From assembly GCA_963850605.1 (NCBI GenBank), contig CAWKLX010000001.1, forward strand, positions 62,001 to 126,000: a stretch of 64,000 nucleotides of DNA, written 5' to 3'. Positions within the stretch are counted from its first letter, which is position 1; each line of letters starts with the position of its first letter. Positions 18,881 to 28,379 of this stretch are shown one piece after another. Below the pieces are notes generated by a model that made no database searches, had not been told where the DNA came from, and saw only the letters and a list, made by a program, of their open reading frames with translations. The stretch is from BOG-908 sp963850605 (lineage in GTDB: Bacteria; Pseudomonadota; Alphaproteobacteria; Acetobacterales; Acetobacteraceae). Both the position numbers and the translations under genes were made by a program.

Positions 18881-20460
18881 GCCAGCGCCGCATCCTGCAA
18901 GAAGATTTGCGACAGGCCGCTGACGGCGACTCCGGTCACGGTGGGGCCGGTCGCACAGATATAGTCATAAAAATACGGGATCAGCACCGGGCTCTCATCA
19001 AGCAGCAGGGTTTGTATCTTGCTGGCGGTGTCGCGCTGGGCGTGCAGATCGGTAGCCGCGAGATACGCGGCCACGAGGCGGTCGTATTCAGCGTTTTTGA
19101 AATGCGCCGCATTCCATGCACCGTTGCTCAGATAAGGTGCCGCCAATGTGACGTTGGGCACACCGCGATGTCCGTAATCGGTGATACCCACAGGACTGTC
19201 CAGCCAGTCGGACCGGCCGAACTGTGCAGCCCCGTAATACGTGCCTGGATCCTCGATGCGCAGATTGAGTTTTATGCCGATCTCCGCGCAGGCATTCTGC
19301 ACCAGCACCGCAAGGTCTGGCATTTCCTGCAACCGTTCCGTGGTGAGCGTGGTTTCGAACCCGTCTGCATGCCCCGCCGCCTGCATCAGCGCACGCGCCT
19401 GGCCGATGTTTTTCGCGCGCTGCGGTATGGTACGGTCGGTGGATGGATAGATCGGGTCGAACGGCGAATCGTTTCCCAGCCTTGCCCGGCCCTGGAACAA
19501 CCCGTGCACCAAGCCCGGTCTGTCCAAACTCAGCGCAATGGCCTGCCGCACACGCCGGTCCGCCACGGGCCCCTCGTCGCAACGCAGATGCAGTTGACGA
19601 TGCGTGGAAGCCGGGATGTCGATGATGCGCACGTCGGGATCGCGCAGCAACCCTTGCGCACCTTGGACAGAGATCTGCACGATCGCATCCACCTGGTCAT
19701 CTTCCAGGGCCAGGATCTGCGGCTGCTGGTCTGTGAAGAAGGAGAACTCAGTGCGTGCCGGCAGCGCGGCCAGCCCCCAGTAGGCGGAATTGCGCACAAA
19801 GCTTGCACCCTGTTTGGCCGCATACCGCTCCAGCCGAAAAGGCCCTGTGCCGTTGAAATTGCGTTCGAAATCACCCGCATAGTTCGCCGGCAACATGATG
19901 GCATTGTAGTTATCGGACGACACGTAGAACGGGAAATTCCCGTTCGGTGCATCGAGCTCGAACCGGACCGTCAAATCGTCGATACGCTTTGTTCCGCCGG
20001 GGGAGAGCACGCCGCGCAAAACCGATAGTGCATTCGAACCCTGTCTTGGGTCGCACAACCGGTCCATCGTCGCGACCACGTCGGCAGCGCCGAACGGCTG
20101 CCCGTCATGAAATCTCACATCAGGACGAAGCGAGAAAGTCCATGTGGAACACGTGGCGTCTGGGAGCCAGCGTGTGGCCAGGGCGGGGCGGAGGATCAGG
20201 TCGGTTCCGTCCATGATCAGGAACTCGCCGGTCTGTTGCAGCATCGTCAGTCCCCCGATTTCGGAGACCGTCAACGGCTCGATTGCACCGGCGGGCACAA
20301 GTGACGCGACGCGCAGTGTGGCCCCTGGCCGCCCCCGTGCCCCGGCCCGCATCGGAACGGCCGACAACATGCCTATGCGCGCGGCGTGCCGTAAGAATGC
20401 CCGCCGGTCGAGACGGCCGGCGCGAAACTCGTCGCCGATGTGGTGTTCAAGAGGCGTCAT
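18877..20460 (-). CDS. Periplasmic peptide-type substrate-binding protein (SBP family 5)
   Basis: An extracytoplasmic solute receptor of about 527 residues, family 5 (DppA/OppA-like). A Tat-type signal is suggested by DRRAFLRHAARIGMLSAVP near the N-terminus. Family blocks include the early WLPDATCSTWTFSLRPDVRFHDGQPF, NFNGTGPFRLERY, and RQAIALSLDRPGLVHGLFQGRARLGNDSPF. ATG 20460 is used; TTG 20475, closer to an AGGAG motif, is an alternative start. The neighbouring sulfotransferase gene ends 38 bases upstream on the same strand, so one transcript may run from the TonB receptor through this operon. Confidence 0.88.
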   Translation of the reverse strand: MTPLEHHIGDEFRAGRLDRRAFLRHAARIGMLSAVPMRAGARGRPGATLRVASLVPAGAIEPLTVSEIGGLTMLQQTGEFLIMDGTDLILRPALATRWLPDATCSTWTFSLRPDVRFHDGQPFGAADVVATMDRLCDPRQGSNALSVLRGVLSPGGTKRIDDLTVRFELDAPNGNFPFYVSSDNYNAIMLPANYAGDFERNFNGTGPFRLERYAAKQGASFVRNSAYWGLAALPARTEFSFFTDQQPQILALEDDQVDAIVQISVQGAQGLLRDPDVRIIDIPASTHRQLHLRCDEGPVADRRVRQAIALSLDRPGLVHGLFQGRARLGNDSPFDPIYPSTDRTIPQRAKNIGQARALMQAAGHADGFETTLTTERLQEMPDLAVLVQNACAEIGIKLNLRIEDPGTYYGAAQFGRSDWLDSPVGITDYGHRGVPNVTLAAPYLSNGAWNAAHFKNAEYDRLVAAYLAATDLHAQRDTASKIQTLLLDESPVLIPYFYDYICATGPTVTGVAVSGLSQIFLQDAALA

Positions 20461-20498
20461 GCGGCCATCAGCCAAGCAGACGGTTGCTCCTAAGGCAA

Positions 20499-22527
20499 TC
20501 AGACGGCACGCGGCGGCAAGGCGGCTGGAACGCAGTGCGAGACTAACCCATCTGGGGCCAGGACCCGCTTCAGCCTGTCAAGCCAAGGCTCGAAATGCCG
20601 CCACTGGGTAAGGCCCTCCGTGGTGATTGGCCGCCTCACCTGTTCAGAACTGGCGGTTCGCACGCTGCGCTCGGTCTCGTAGAAACGCAGACATTGCGCC
20701 TCGAACGGCAGATTACAGAAATCCAGGATTTTTCGGACGCCACCATTCAGATCGGTCACCAACTCCTCATGCTGCACCCGCAGGATACGTCCAGGCATGG
20801 CACGCTCCCAATGATCCATCAGGGCAACGTAGGACCTGTAGTATCGACCTATATCCTCCAGATCGTACGTGAATTCCTGGCCGGACGCGAAAAGCTGCTT
20901 GTAGTTGCTGAAGCAGCAGGCCATTGGCTCCCGACGTGCATCTATAATCCGCGAGTTCGGCAGGATCAGATGAATGAGCCCGAGATGACGGAAATTATTT
21001 GGGTTCTTGTCGACGAAGAAGGGGCGCCCGGTGCGGTAAACCTGGGTGTCTGCCAGATACTGCTCGCCCATGCCCCGCAGCTGGTCGGCCGAAAGCGCCC
21101 GTAGTACACGGGGATAGGCCGGATCAACCTCATCGTGGCTGCGGCCTTGCAGCTTCTGAACCAGCCTGGCGATGTCGGCGAGCTCCATCGTGCCGTCGAC
21201 CTGAGAGTGCGATGCCAGGATCTGCTCAATGAGCGTGGAACCGGCGCGCGGCAGACCCACCACGAAGATCGGATCCGGGCGCGGGCAGCCAAGGCCGCGG
21301 CGGCTGGCGAGGAACTCTCTCGTCACGATACCGGCCTGCAGTCGCGCGCCGCGTTCAATGATTTCGGGCCTGTAGGCGATCTCTTCTTTTTTCAACGCGT
21401 TGCCGCGCGCGTAGTAAGCGAACGAATCGGCGTAATCGCCAGCATCTTCCAGTGCTTTTCCCAATGCGAAGCAAAGATGGCAGCGATCGATCAGACTCGT
21501 TGTGGCGGCCTCCTCCACGCGCATCGCCTGGATGTCTTCATCGGAAAAGCGAAAGGTTTTCAGGTTGGCCAAGCTCCAGTAGGCATCCCCAAAGCCGGGA
21601 TTGATGCGGGCCGCGCGCCGATACGACTCGATTGCGTCCTGCTGCCGTCCAAGCGTCTTGAGCGCGTGTCCTATCGAGAGATGTACAGTCCGCGGCCGCC
21701 GGCGCCTCGTTCGCAAGCTGCCGATAGGTGCGAATGGCTTCCTCGAAATCCGACAGCGCCAGGCAGGCCGTAGCGTACACCGCCCGGTAATCACGGTTTT
21801 CCGGCTCCGCCTGCACCAGGATTTTGGCCTCGTCCAGCGCCCTGGCGTTTCGGTGGCGATGAAGCAGCACCCGCACATAATCATACCTGGCCAAATGATA
21901 CAGGGGTGAAAACGTCAGCACGCTTTCCAGTAGGAACTCCGCATCATCGAGCACCTCGAGCTTCATCCCGATGCGGGCCAGCAGACGCATTGCCTCGACA
22001 TCGTTCGGGTTCGATTTCAAGAAGTCGCGGATGATCCGCTCCGCCTCATGCACCTCGCCATCGGCGAACATGCTCGACGCCGTCACGACCGAAGCCGGCA
22101 GGGACCGCAGTTTCGTCACATGGCTGCGGGCGGTCGTGGCTTCCTCCAGGCGGCCAGCCGATTGGAACAGGATTGCCAAGGCCTGCCAACTTGCCGGCAA
22201 CGCCGCGTTCAGGTTGACAGCGCGCAAATAGGCGTTCAGAGCGGAAGCCGGGTCTCCCAGTGCGACGCAACAATGACCCCGCTCCTGAAACAGGCGGCTA
22301 TATGAGGGGTGCACGTCCTCCAATCGTTGCAATTCTAGCAACGCCTGTGCGGTTCGCCCAAGATAGCGCAGGTTCACGGCGACCATGTAGAGAACGTCAC
22401 GGTTTTCTGGCACGATTGCCTGCAGTCCGCGAGCGGCTTCTAACGCCTCGGCATACTTCGCCGTGCGCATCAGCGACCGCACGCGCAGGACGTCCGCTTC
22501 GATATCGGTGACCGAGCCGGTCTGCAT
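20499..22527 (-). CDS. TPR-repeat sulfotransferase family protein (one frameshift)
   Basis: About 675 residues after repair. The N-terminal two thirds are TPR repeats (for example YLGRTAQALLELQRLEDVHPS, ALKTLGRQQDAIESYRRA). The C-terminal third is a sulfotransferase domain with the PAPS-binding loop VVGLPRAGSTLIEQIL, the 3'-phosphate-binding region IIDARREPMACCFSNYKQLF, and VQHEELVTDLNGGVRKIL. The frame shifts near 21697 in GCGGCCGCGG; removing one base joins LANEAPA to HLSIGHAL. The acceptor is unknown. It sits between a TonB receptor and an ABC importer on the same strand, so it may modify or handle the transported compound or an envelope component. Confidence 0.82.
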
Positions 22528-22583
22528 GCCGCAGTATACGAGGGGCCGGACGGGTCGTCGAGTTGCCCGCTCCGGCCCCGCTC

Positions 22584-25163
22584 TCAGCGGAAGCTATATG
22601 ACAGTTTGAGCCCTGCGGTCAGCGGCCTGGTCACGATGATGGAGGTAACGAACTGGGCCGCGCTGATAAACTCCTGACCGCGTTCGTTGGTAAAGTTGTT
22701 CACGTAGGCCTGGAGGCGCCAGTCATTCTTCGATATCCCGACCGATGCGTCTGCCGTGGTAATCGGCTTCTCGTAGAAATTGTTGAAGTTGGCCACTGCG
22801 GAATGTTCATGAGAAGAGTGTTGCACGCCGATCTGACAGTAGGCGAGGTAGTCACCCAGGTCGAACTCGTATCTTGCACGGAACGCGCCCTTGAATGCGG
22901 GCGATTGGGCCAGCGTGTCACCGACGTTGCCGAACGTGCCGGCCGATCCAGGTAGTATGACGCCGCTCGGCGCCAGGATGGCTGGTGAGCTCAGCTGCTT
23001 GCTGTCGTTCAACGCGACGCTCGCATTGAGCGTCAGCCCGTCTGCGGGTATGCCGGTGACTTGGATTTCGGTCCCGCGTACGCGATAATTCGGCCCGTTC
23101 ACGGTGAACGCCAAATTACCGAAAGCGGCCGGGTTGAACAGCCTGTCCTGCACATTGTTCCAGTCTTCCTGGTAGAACGAGCCGTTGACGGTGAGACGAT
23201 GATCGAAGAACTGCGTCTTATAGCCGATTTCGTTATTTGTCAGACCGTCGGACTGATATGCAATAGGGCCGAGTATTCCGTCGGCTTTAGGGGCACGCCG
23301 GTTGAATCCGCCGGGGCGGTAACCTTCGGAATACGTGTAATACAGCATGATATCGGGCGTTATCTTCCAGGTCAGGTTGGCTCGGTTACGAAACCCATAG
23401 GCGCCACTCTCCAGATGCTTCGCATCAAGATTTGTGGCCCCGGCCGTACATGGAACCGGACCTGTGTAAGAGACATTGCAGCCAAACCCGCTGACTACAG
23501 ACCCTTTCTCGAAATTATGGAAATCGAACCACCGAGTGCCGAACGTGGCGGTCAAGACCTTTGGAATGATATCGAAATCCGCCGAGCCGAAGATCGCATA
23601 TTGTGTGTAGCCACGGGTGATGTCATTGAAAAATCCCGTGTTCGAACTTCGGGGATTAGGGTCGGCCACGGTCGATCCAGGTGCCGGACCGAGTTGCGTA
23701 AAGCCCGGGGCAGTCAAATAATTGAAGTTGGTACGATTTTGTATTTCGAAGTCTTCGTAATAGAACCCGGCCACGGCGCGCAGACGCCAATCGTCGGGGG
23801 TGCTAATGCGAGCCTCCTGGCTAAGATGCGTATCGTGCTCGAAATCCTGCCACGTCGCGGACGGCGAGTAGCATTGCGGCTTGAGGAAGCCTTTTGACGG
23901 GTTTGCAGGTTGACACTGGTAATAATCGGCGTACAGGCCTCGAGCGTAATTGGTGTAGTCCTGCACCTGAGAGGTATTTCGGATAAGGTAGGCCCCGTCG
24001 TATACAAGTTTCAGGAAGCCGATGCGACCATTGATCGTCAACGCGCTGTTTTCAAAGAAATCGTGGTCATAGCTTGGATTGAACAACTGCACGGATAGAT
24101 CGGGCAGTTTCACGGGACGGCTCCCGGATGTCTGAGGTTCCTCATAAAATACGCCGTCGGCGTCCAGCGTCTGAACGGATTGGGAGAGCAGCGCGTTCCA
24201 GTCGTCGTCAAACTTCATCAGTAATTCGCCGCGGCCGCCGGCATAATTGACCGGATTGATGTTGTTCGCCGCGAGACTAAAATTGTTGGCCGAGTTGATG
24301 GCCGTCGGTGGACCGGGTATATTTTTCGTATAGCCGGCGTAGTGAATGCCCTTGTCGGTCGACTGCCGGACGAAAGTACCCGGCACGTTATCGATGTAGC
24401 CGCCACGCTGGTCGTCGTACGCCGTCAGCCGTATGGCGAGCTTGTCCGGCACGATCGGCATATTCAGCGTAATGTCGGCGTTCTTGCTGAAATCGCCGTG
24501 CTCCGTGCCGGCGAACCCCGCATCGACCGTGCCGCTGAACTTCGTCAGATCGGGCTTGTTGGTGATGTAGCGCAGCACGCCGCCCTCGGCCCCCGAGCCG
24601 AACAGCGTTCCCTGCGGGCCTTCCAGCACCTCCACCCGGGCGAGATCGACGGTGTAGATATCCAGATTACGGCCAGGCACTTGCGCCGATTGGTCATCGA
24701 GATACACGGCGACGCTCGGAAAGGAGCCAACGCCGCCACCCCCCTGGCCGCCTTCGTCCCCGCCAATGGCTAGTCCACGGATGACGATATTGACCTGCCC
24801 CGGACCAAAGCCGCTGGAGGTCACATTCGGCAGCTCTTTTATAAGGTCGTCGAAGTTCTCGATGTTCAATCGCTTCAACGTCTCGCCACTCAAGGCCTGC
24901 ACTGAAATCGGCACGTCCTGCAAATTCTGCGCGCGTCGCTGGGCCGTGACGGTGACCACTTCGGGTTCGTTTCGTATTTTTGAGGATGCGGGCCCGGCGA
25001 CTGGCTTGGCATCGTTGACACGGGTGGGCACCGTACTACCCGAAAGCTGATCGGCATACGCCATCGATGCCAGGGCCAAGCTGAATGCCGCGCCGGATAA
25101 CAAGCTCCACCTTAAACCTCGCCATGCAACGGGATTGCCAAACCCCCGGACCGACCCTGTCAT
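22584..25163 (-). CDS. TonB-dependent outer-membrane receptor
   Basis: An outer-membrane beta-barrel of about 859 residues that takes up a ligand using TonB energy. A signal peptide (SLLSGAAFSLALASMAYA) is followed by the plug domain, starting VVTVTAQRRAQNLQDVPISV near residue 70 and running through IVIRGLAIGGD and LARVEVLEGPQGTLFGSGA. The barrel follows. The C-terminus YSFR is one residue longer than the usual terminal aromatic. ATG 25163 is chosen because the signal peptide follows closely; 33 further codons are open upstream. It resembles the large receptor clade used for uncharacterised organic ligands, not a known siderophore type. The adjacent sulfotransferase and peptide-type importer suggest a shared uptake route. 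Confidence 0.9.
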   Translation of the reverse strand: MTGSVRGFGNPVAWRGLRWSLLSGAAFSLALASMAYADQLSGSTVPTRVNDAKPVAGPASSKIRNEPEVVTVTAQRRAQNLQDVPISVQALSGETLKRLNIENFDDLIKELPNVTSSGFGPGQVNIVIRGLAIGGDEGGQGGGGVGSFPSVAVYLDDQSAQVPGRNLDIYTVDLARVEVLEGPQGTLFGSGAEGGVLRYITNKPDLTKFSGTVDAGFAGTEHGDFSKNADITLNMPIVPDKLAIRLTAYDDQRGGYIDNVPGTFVRQSTDKGIHYAGYTKNIPGPPTAINSANNFSLAANNINPVNYAGGRGELLMKFDDDWNALLSQSVQTLDADGVFYEEPQTSGSRPVKLPDLSVQLFNPSYDHDFFENSALTINGRIGFLKLVYDGAYLIRNTSQVQDYTNYARGLYADYYQCQPANPSKGFLKPQCYSPSATWQDFEHDTHLSQEARISTPDDWRLRAVAGFYYEDFEIQNRTNFNYLTAPGFTQLGPAPGSTVADPNPRSSNTGFFNDITRGYTQYAIFGSADFDIIPKVLTATFGTRWFDFHNFEKGSVVSGFGCNVSYTGPVPCTAGATNLDAKHLESGAYGFRNRANLTWKITPDIMLYYTYSEGYRPGGFNRRAPKADGILGPIAYQSDGLTNNEIGYKTQFFDHRLTVNGSFYQEDWNNVQDRLFNPAAFGNLAFTVNGPNYRVRGTEIQVTGIPADGLTLNASVALNDSKQLSSPAILAPSGVILPGSAGTFGNVGDTLAQSPAFKGAFRARYEFDLGDYLAYCQIGVQHSSHEHSAVANFNNFYEKPITTADASVGISKNDWRLQAYVNNFTNERGQEFISAAQFVTSIIVTRPLTAGLKLSYSFR

Positions 25164-25540
25164 GATGCCGAAACCCCGCCCGTGTAACGCACGATCAGGC
25201 CTATGTAAGGCACCCCCCGATTTTCCGCGCAACCATCCGGACGATCCGATACGTTGAACCAAGGTGGCCGAGTGTTGGACATCCCGCTTACGTACTGGCC
25301 GTTGAGCGCAGAAATTGGGTGGGCCTCCAGATCACAAACCTGGGAAGTAGCGTTGCATGAGTGACGCGCGTCTCGGCAATCGTTTATTTCATGAGGTCAT
25401 CTATTTCGCGGCTGGGCCAAGCTAATAGCCGCTTGAAGTAACGACCTCGGATTGAAGGTCGGGGCCGGTCTGCTACCTCGAGTTGAGTTTTTGTCGCCGG
25501 ATTTCATCCAGAGCGGGTTCGCGCCTGCGGCGAGTCAAGG
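25164..25540. other. Intergenic region upstream of the TonB receptor
   Basis: About 377 bases with no supported gene. It must contain the promoter of the receptor on the minus strand. A small inverted repeat CGACCT/AGGTCG (25442-25461) is present but has no adjacent T-run, so I do not call it a terminator. Confidence 0.45.
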
Positions 25541-26542
25541 CTAAAGCTTCGCCCCGTTACCGGCTGATCCGACTCGGGCGAGCTGCAAAGGATGCGGTCC
25601 AGCGTGCTGTGGGCGCCACGCATAGCGGGCCGCGACGTCCCTATATCCATCGTAAATCGGAAAGTTGTGGCCGGCCAGCATTGCCGGACGTGCCAACCGC
25701 CACTGGACTGGCAAGTCATACCACGGAGTTCCCGGCCGTGCGTGATGCAATGCGTGCAGATTGTTGTTCAGAAACAACACACCCAGCAACCCGGCACGCT
25801 CCACGACGGCCGTACGATCGTGCGGGCACGCGGCAGCACGGTGTTCCGCCAGCGAGCGCACCAGGATCAACGCGGTCCCCGGATAGATGAAGCAGACTAC
25901 ATAGGCGACGGGACCGATGCCACAAACGCCGCAAACCCATCCGAGCACAAGGCCGGCGCCTGCCGCGTGGCCCAGCCACACACGCCAGGGCGCACGAGCT
26001 AGTGCGATGCGTGATTGCCCGACCCAAAAGCCGGTGATGGCACGCAAAGGGCCGAGCATAATCCTGCCGGTGAGCGTATTGCATGCGCAATGCAGCCAAC
26101 GACGCGGGCGTTTGGCACGAGCCCAGGCATGCGCCGACATGTAGGTGCTTTCCGGATCCTCCAGCGGATCGGTCAGATGCTCGGCCGCGTGGTGGCGCAG
26201 ATGCTGCTCACGATAGATCGTGTAAGGCAGCCAGAGGTTGAGCGGCGGCCAGGCAAGGGCATCGTTGATCGCGGCGTTTCTCGTTGGATGGCCATGCATG
26301 AGCTCGTGCTGAAGCGACATGTGCCATGCGCACAGCCAGGCGCCGGTTGGCGCTACAACCCAGACCGGCAGATCGCGCCAGAAATAGGTGAGCACCAGCC
26401 AGCCGCCATATATGGTGAACACCAGCGCCCAGGTTGGCGCCTCTACGTGCCGTGCCAACTTCCATGCCCCGGCAACCCGTCGCAATACCGCCCCCAGCCA
26501 ACGGACCCATGTCCGAGAAGGCGCATATTGACGGTCACGCAC
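25541..26542 (-). CDS. Membrane fatty-acid desaturase family protein
   Basis: A membrane di-iron desaturase or hydroxylase of 333 residues. The three histidine boxes are present: HELMHGHP (about residue 80), HLRHH (about 113) and HALHH near 265. Four or so hydrophobic helices lie between them. The start is GTG 26542. The substrate is not known; some members of this family act on amino-acid-like compounds, such as the dihydrorhizobitoxine desaturase, so a lipid substrate should not be assumed. It is divergent from an XRE-type regulator and lies 3 kb from the LysR/sarcosine-oxidase locus, whose function may be related. Confidence 0.8.
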   Translation of the reverse strand: MRDRQYAPSRTWVRWLGAVLRRVAGAWKLARHVEAPTWALVFTIYGGWLVLTYFWRDLPVWVVAPTGAWLCAWHMSLQHELMHGHPTRNAAINDALAWPPLNLWLPYTIYREQHLRHHAAEHLTDPLEDPESTYMSAHAWARAKRPRRWLHCACNTLTGRIMLGPLRAITGFWVGQSRIALARAPWRVWLGHAAGAGLVLGWVCGVCGIGPVAYVVCFIYPGTALILVRSLAEHRAAACPHDRTAVVERAGLLGVLFLNNNLHALHHARPGTPWYDLPVQWRLARPAMLAGHNFPIYDGYRDVAARYAWRPQHAGPHPLQLARVGSAGNGAKL

Positions 26543-26659
26543 CTCTTTCGGCCTGCAGCACTGATGCAGAAAGCGCTGCGTTTATGTCGAAACTGCCTCG
26601 GCTGTTGCATCGCCGCACAATTTGCTGTTTAGCTACATCATTGTTCTTGGTTCCACACC

Positions 26660-27530
26660 ATGCCGCCCGTTCTTCCGAAATTCGATCGCCGGGACATTCT
26701 GCCGCGTTTCCAGCAGCGGCTGCGCCAGGTATTGGCCCGTTCGGAGCTGAGTTCAGACCGAGTTCGCCCAAGCGGCCGGCATCGACCGCAGCACTCTGTC
26801 CCAGCTTCTGGCCCCGGGCGCCGACCGGTTGCCGCGCGTGGAATCGATTGCCGCCATCGCAAACGTCGGCAACACGTCGCTCGATTGGCTGCTGGGTCTC
26901 AGCCAGGGTGAACGGGCCGATGGCAGCGTGCTTGCCGAGAGCCTGCAGATCGAACGGGATGCGCCAAGCCCGCTTGATGAACGGTTGTTACGTTGGCACA
27001 GGGAGGCGGCGGGCTACCGCATTCGCCACATCTCGACTACCTTTCCGGATCTGCTGAAAACCGAGGCCGTGATCGAGAACGAATACGGACATTACGTGGC
27101 GGTGGGCCCGCGCCGCAGGATCGAGATTACCCAGTCGCGACTGGAATACCTTCGACAGCCGGAAACCGAGATCGAATGCTGTACGGCCGTGCAGACATTG
27201 GAGGCGCTGTGGCGTGGGGAGGATGTCTGGCGCAGCCTGTCGCTGGCGTTGCGCCGTGCCCAGATCGAGCAGATCATCGCTCTGTGCGATGAGCTGTATC
27301 CTCGGTTTCGCCTGTTCCTGTACGACCGCAAGATGCTGTTCTCGGTGCCGCTCACGGTCTTCGGGCCGATGCGCGCCGCCATCTATCTCGGCCAGACCTA
27401 CTTCGTGTTCCACTCCACCGAGCACATACGGGCGTTGACCCGGCACTTCGATCAAATCGTCCGCGGCGCCTGCGTGCAGCCGAACGAGATAGCAGCGCAC
27501 TTGCACCGCATGATGTCGCGCGGCCGCTGA
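26660..27530 (+). CDS. XRE-type HTH regulator with large C-terminal domain (one frameshift)
   Basis: About 289 residues after repair. The N-terminus (MPPVLPKFDRRDILPRFQQ) leads to a helix-turn-helix: EFAQAAGIDRSTLSQLL, then a helical segment ending in SLDWLLGLSQ. The remaining 200 residues form a distinct domain (VFGPMRAAIYLGQTYFVFHS near the end) that I recognise as recurrent in alphaproteobacterial XRE regulators but cannot assign to a ligand. The frame breaks near 26755-26760 (TTCAGACCGAG) and is cured by deleting one base. It faces away from the desaturase and converges on the PhnD-like gene, so it probably controls the desaturase or the adjoining catabolic locus. Confidence 0.65.
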
Positions 27531-27542
27531 CCAAGATTCGTA

Positions 27543-28379
27543 TCAGCGTAGATGCGGGTAACCGAGCTCACGTGCGTTCTGCTCGGCGGCGAAAACCGTA
27601 TCGTACGTGGCAAGCGGCAGGGCGCAGAAACCCGTCAGCAACAGCGCTGCGCGGACCGGCGCCATCGCGGCACTTTCGACAACACGGTCCAGCGCAGAAG
27701 TCACGGCATGCCGGGTCGCAGCGTCCGTGCGGGTCGACGTAATAAGCGGCAGTCCCGGAGACGGATCGCTCCAGCACAGCACGCGCAGGCCGCCGGTTTC
27801 GGCTGGCCGCAGGCGCTGCAGGTGCGCCCAGGTGACGCAATCGATGGCCGCGAGATCGGCGCCGCCCCGCGCGACAGCCCTCACGCTTGCCGCATGACCG
27901 CCGGTCCGCGTGACTTTCCGGAAAAAACCTGGGCCGTCGCGAGCAAGGGGTGCGATCGCGGCGCGCAATATGTTCATGCCGCTATTGGAATCTGAACCGT
28001 TCACCGCGCAGATACTCCCGCGCATATCCGCCAGGCACGTTGCCCGCTGTGCCGCGCGGACGATTATGGCGCTGCGATAATTCGGCCCCGTGCAGCCCGG
28101 GGCGGAATAGCTGGGTGTGGTCAAAAGCTCGACACGGCCCTTCAACGTCGTGACCAGCGGGTAACCGCAGGTCTGCGCAAGCAACAAGCCCGGGTCGGTC
28201 CAGATGGTGTCCAGATCCACGCCGCGGATCAGCACCTCTGGCGCGGCGATACCCTCGCGCCGCAAGTGCCCAGCGATGAACGACCACAGCGCATCGGTTT
28301 GGCCGCGAAGCTCCGGCAAATCGTACATCGGCAGGCTTGCCGCACCCGCCGAACCCGGCGCGGCCGCGTCGCAGCACAT
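27543..28379 (-). CDS. PhnD/SsuA-type substrate-binding protein without a visible signal peptide
   Basis: A type-2 periplasmic-binding-protein fold of 278 residues, resembling phosphonate/transferrin-family binding proteins. Visible segments are YDLPELRGQTDALWSFIAGHL, GYPLVTTLKGRVELLTTPSY, SAIIVRAAQRATCLADMRGSICAVNGSDSNSG in family position, and GGADLAAIDCVTWAHL. The start ATG 28379 overlaps the LysR stop as TGATG, so the two are coupled. No signal peptide, lipobox, permease or ATPase is seen, so it may act as a cytoplasmic ligand sensor and not a transporter part. That role is inference. Confidence 0.72.
   Translation of the reverse strand: MCCDAAAPGSAGAASLPMYDLPELRGQTDALWSFIAGHLRREGIAAPEVLIRGVDLDTIWTDPGLLLAQTCGYPLVTTLKGRVELLTTPSYSAPGCTGPNYRSAIIVRAAQRATCLADMRGSICAVNGSDSNSGMNILRAAIAPLARDGPGFFRKVTRTGGHAASVRAVARGGADLAAIDCVTWAHLQRLRPAETGGLRVLCWSDPSPGLPLITSTRTDAATRHAVTSALDRVVESAAMAPVRAALLLTGFCALPLATYDTVFAAEQNARELGYPHLR

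Noticed and set aside
25442..25461. Small hairpin upstream of the TonB receptor, considered as a terminator
   Set aside because: Only six paired bases and no adjacent T-run.
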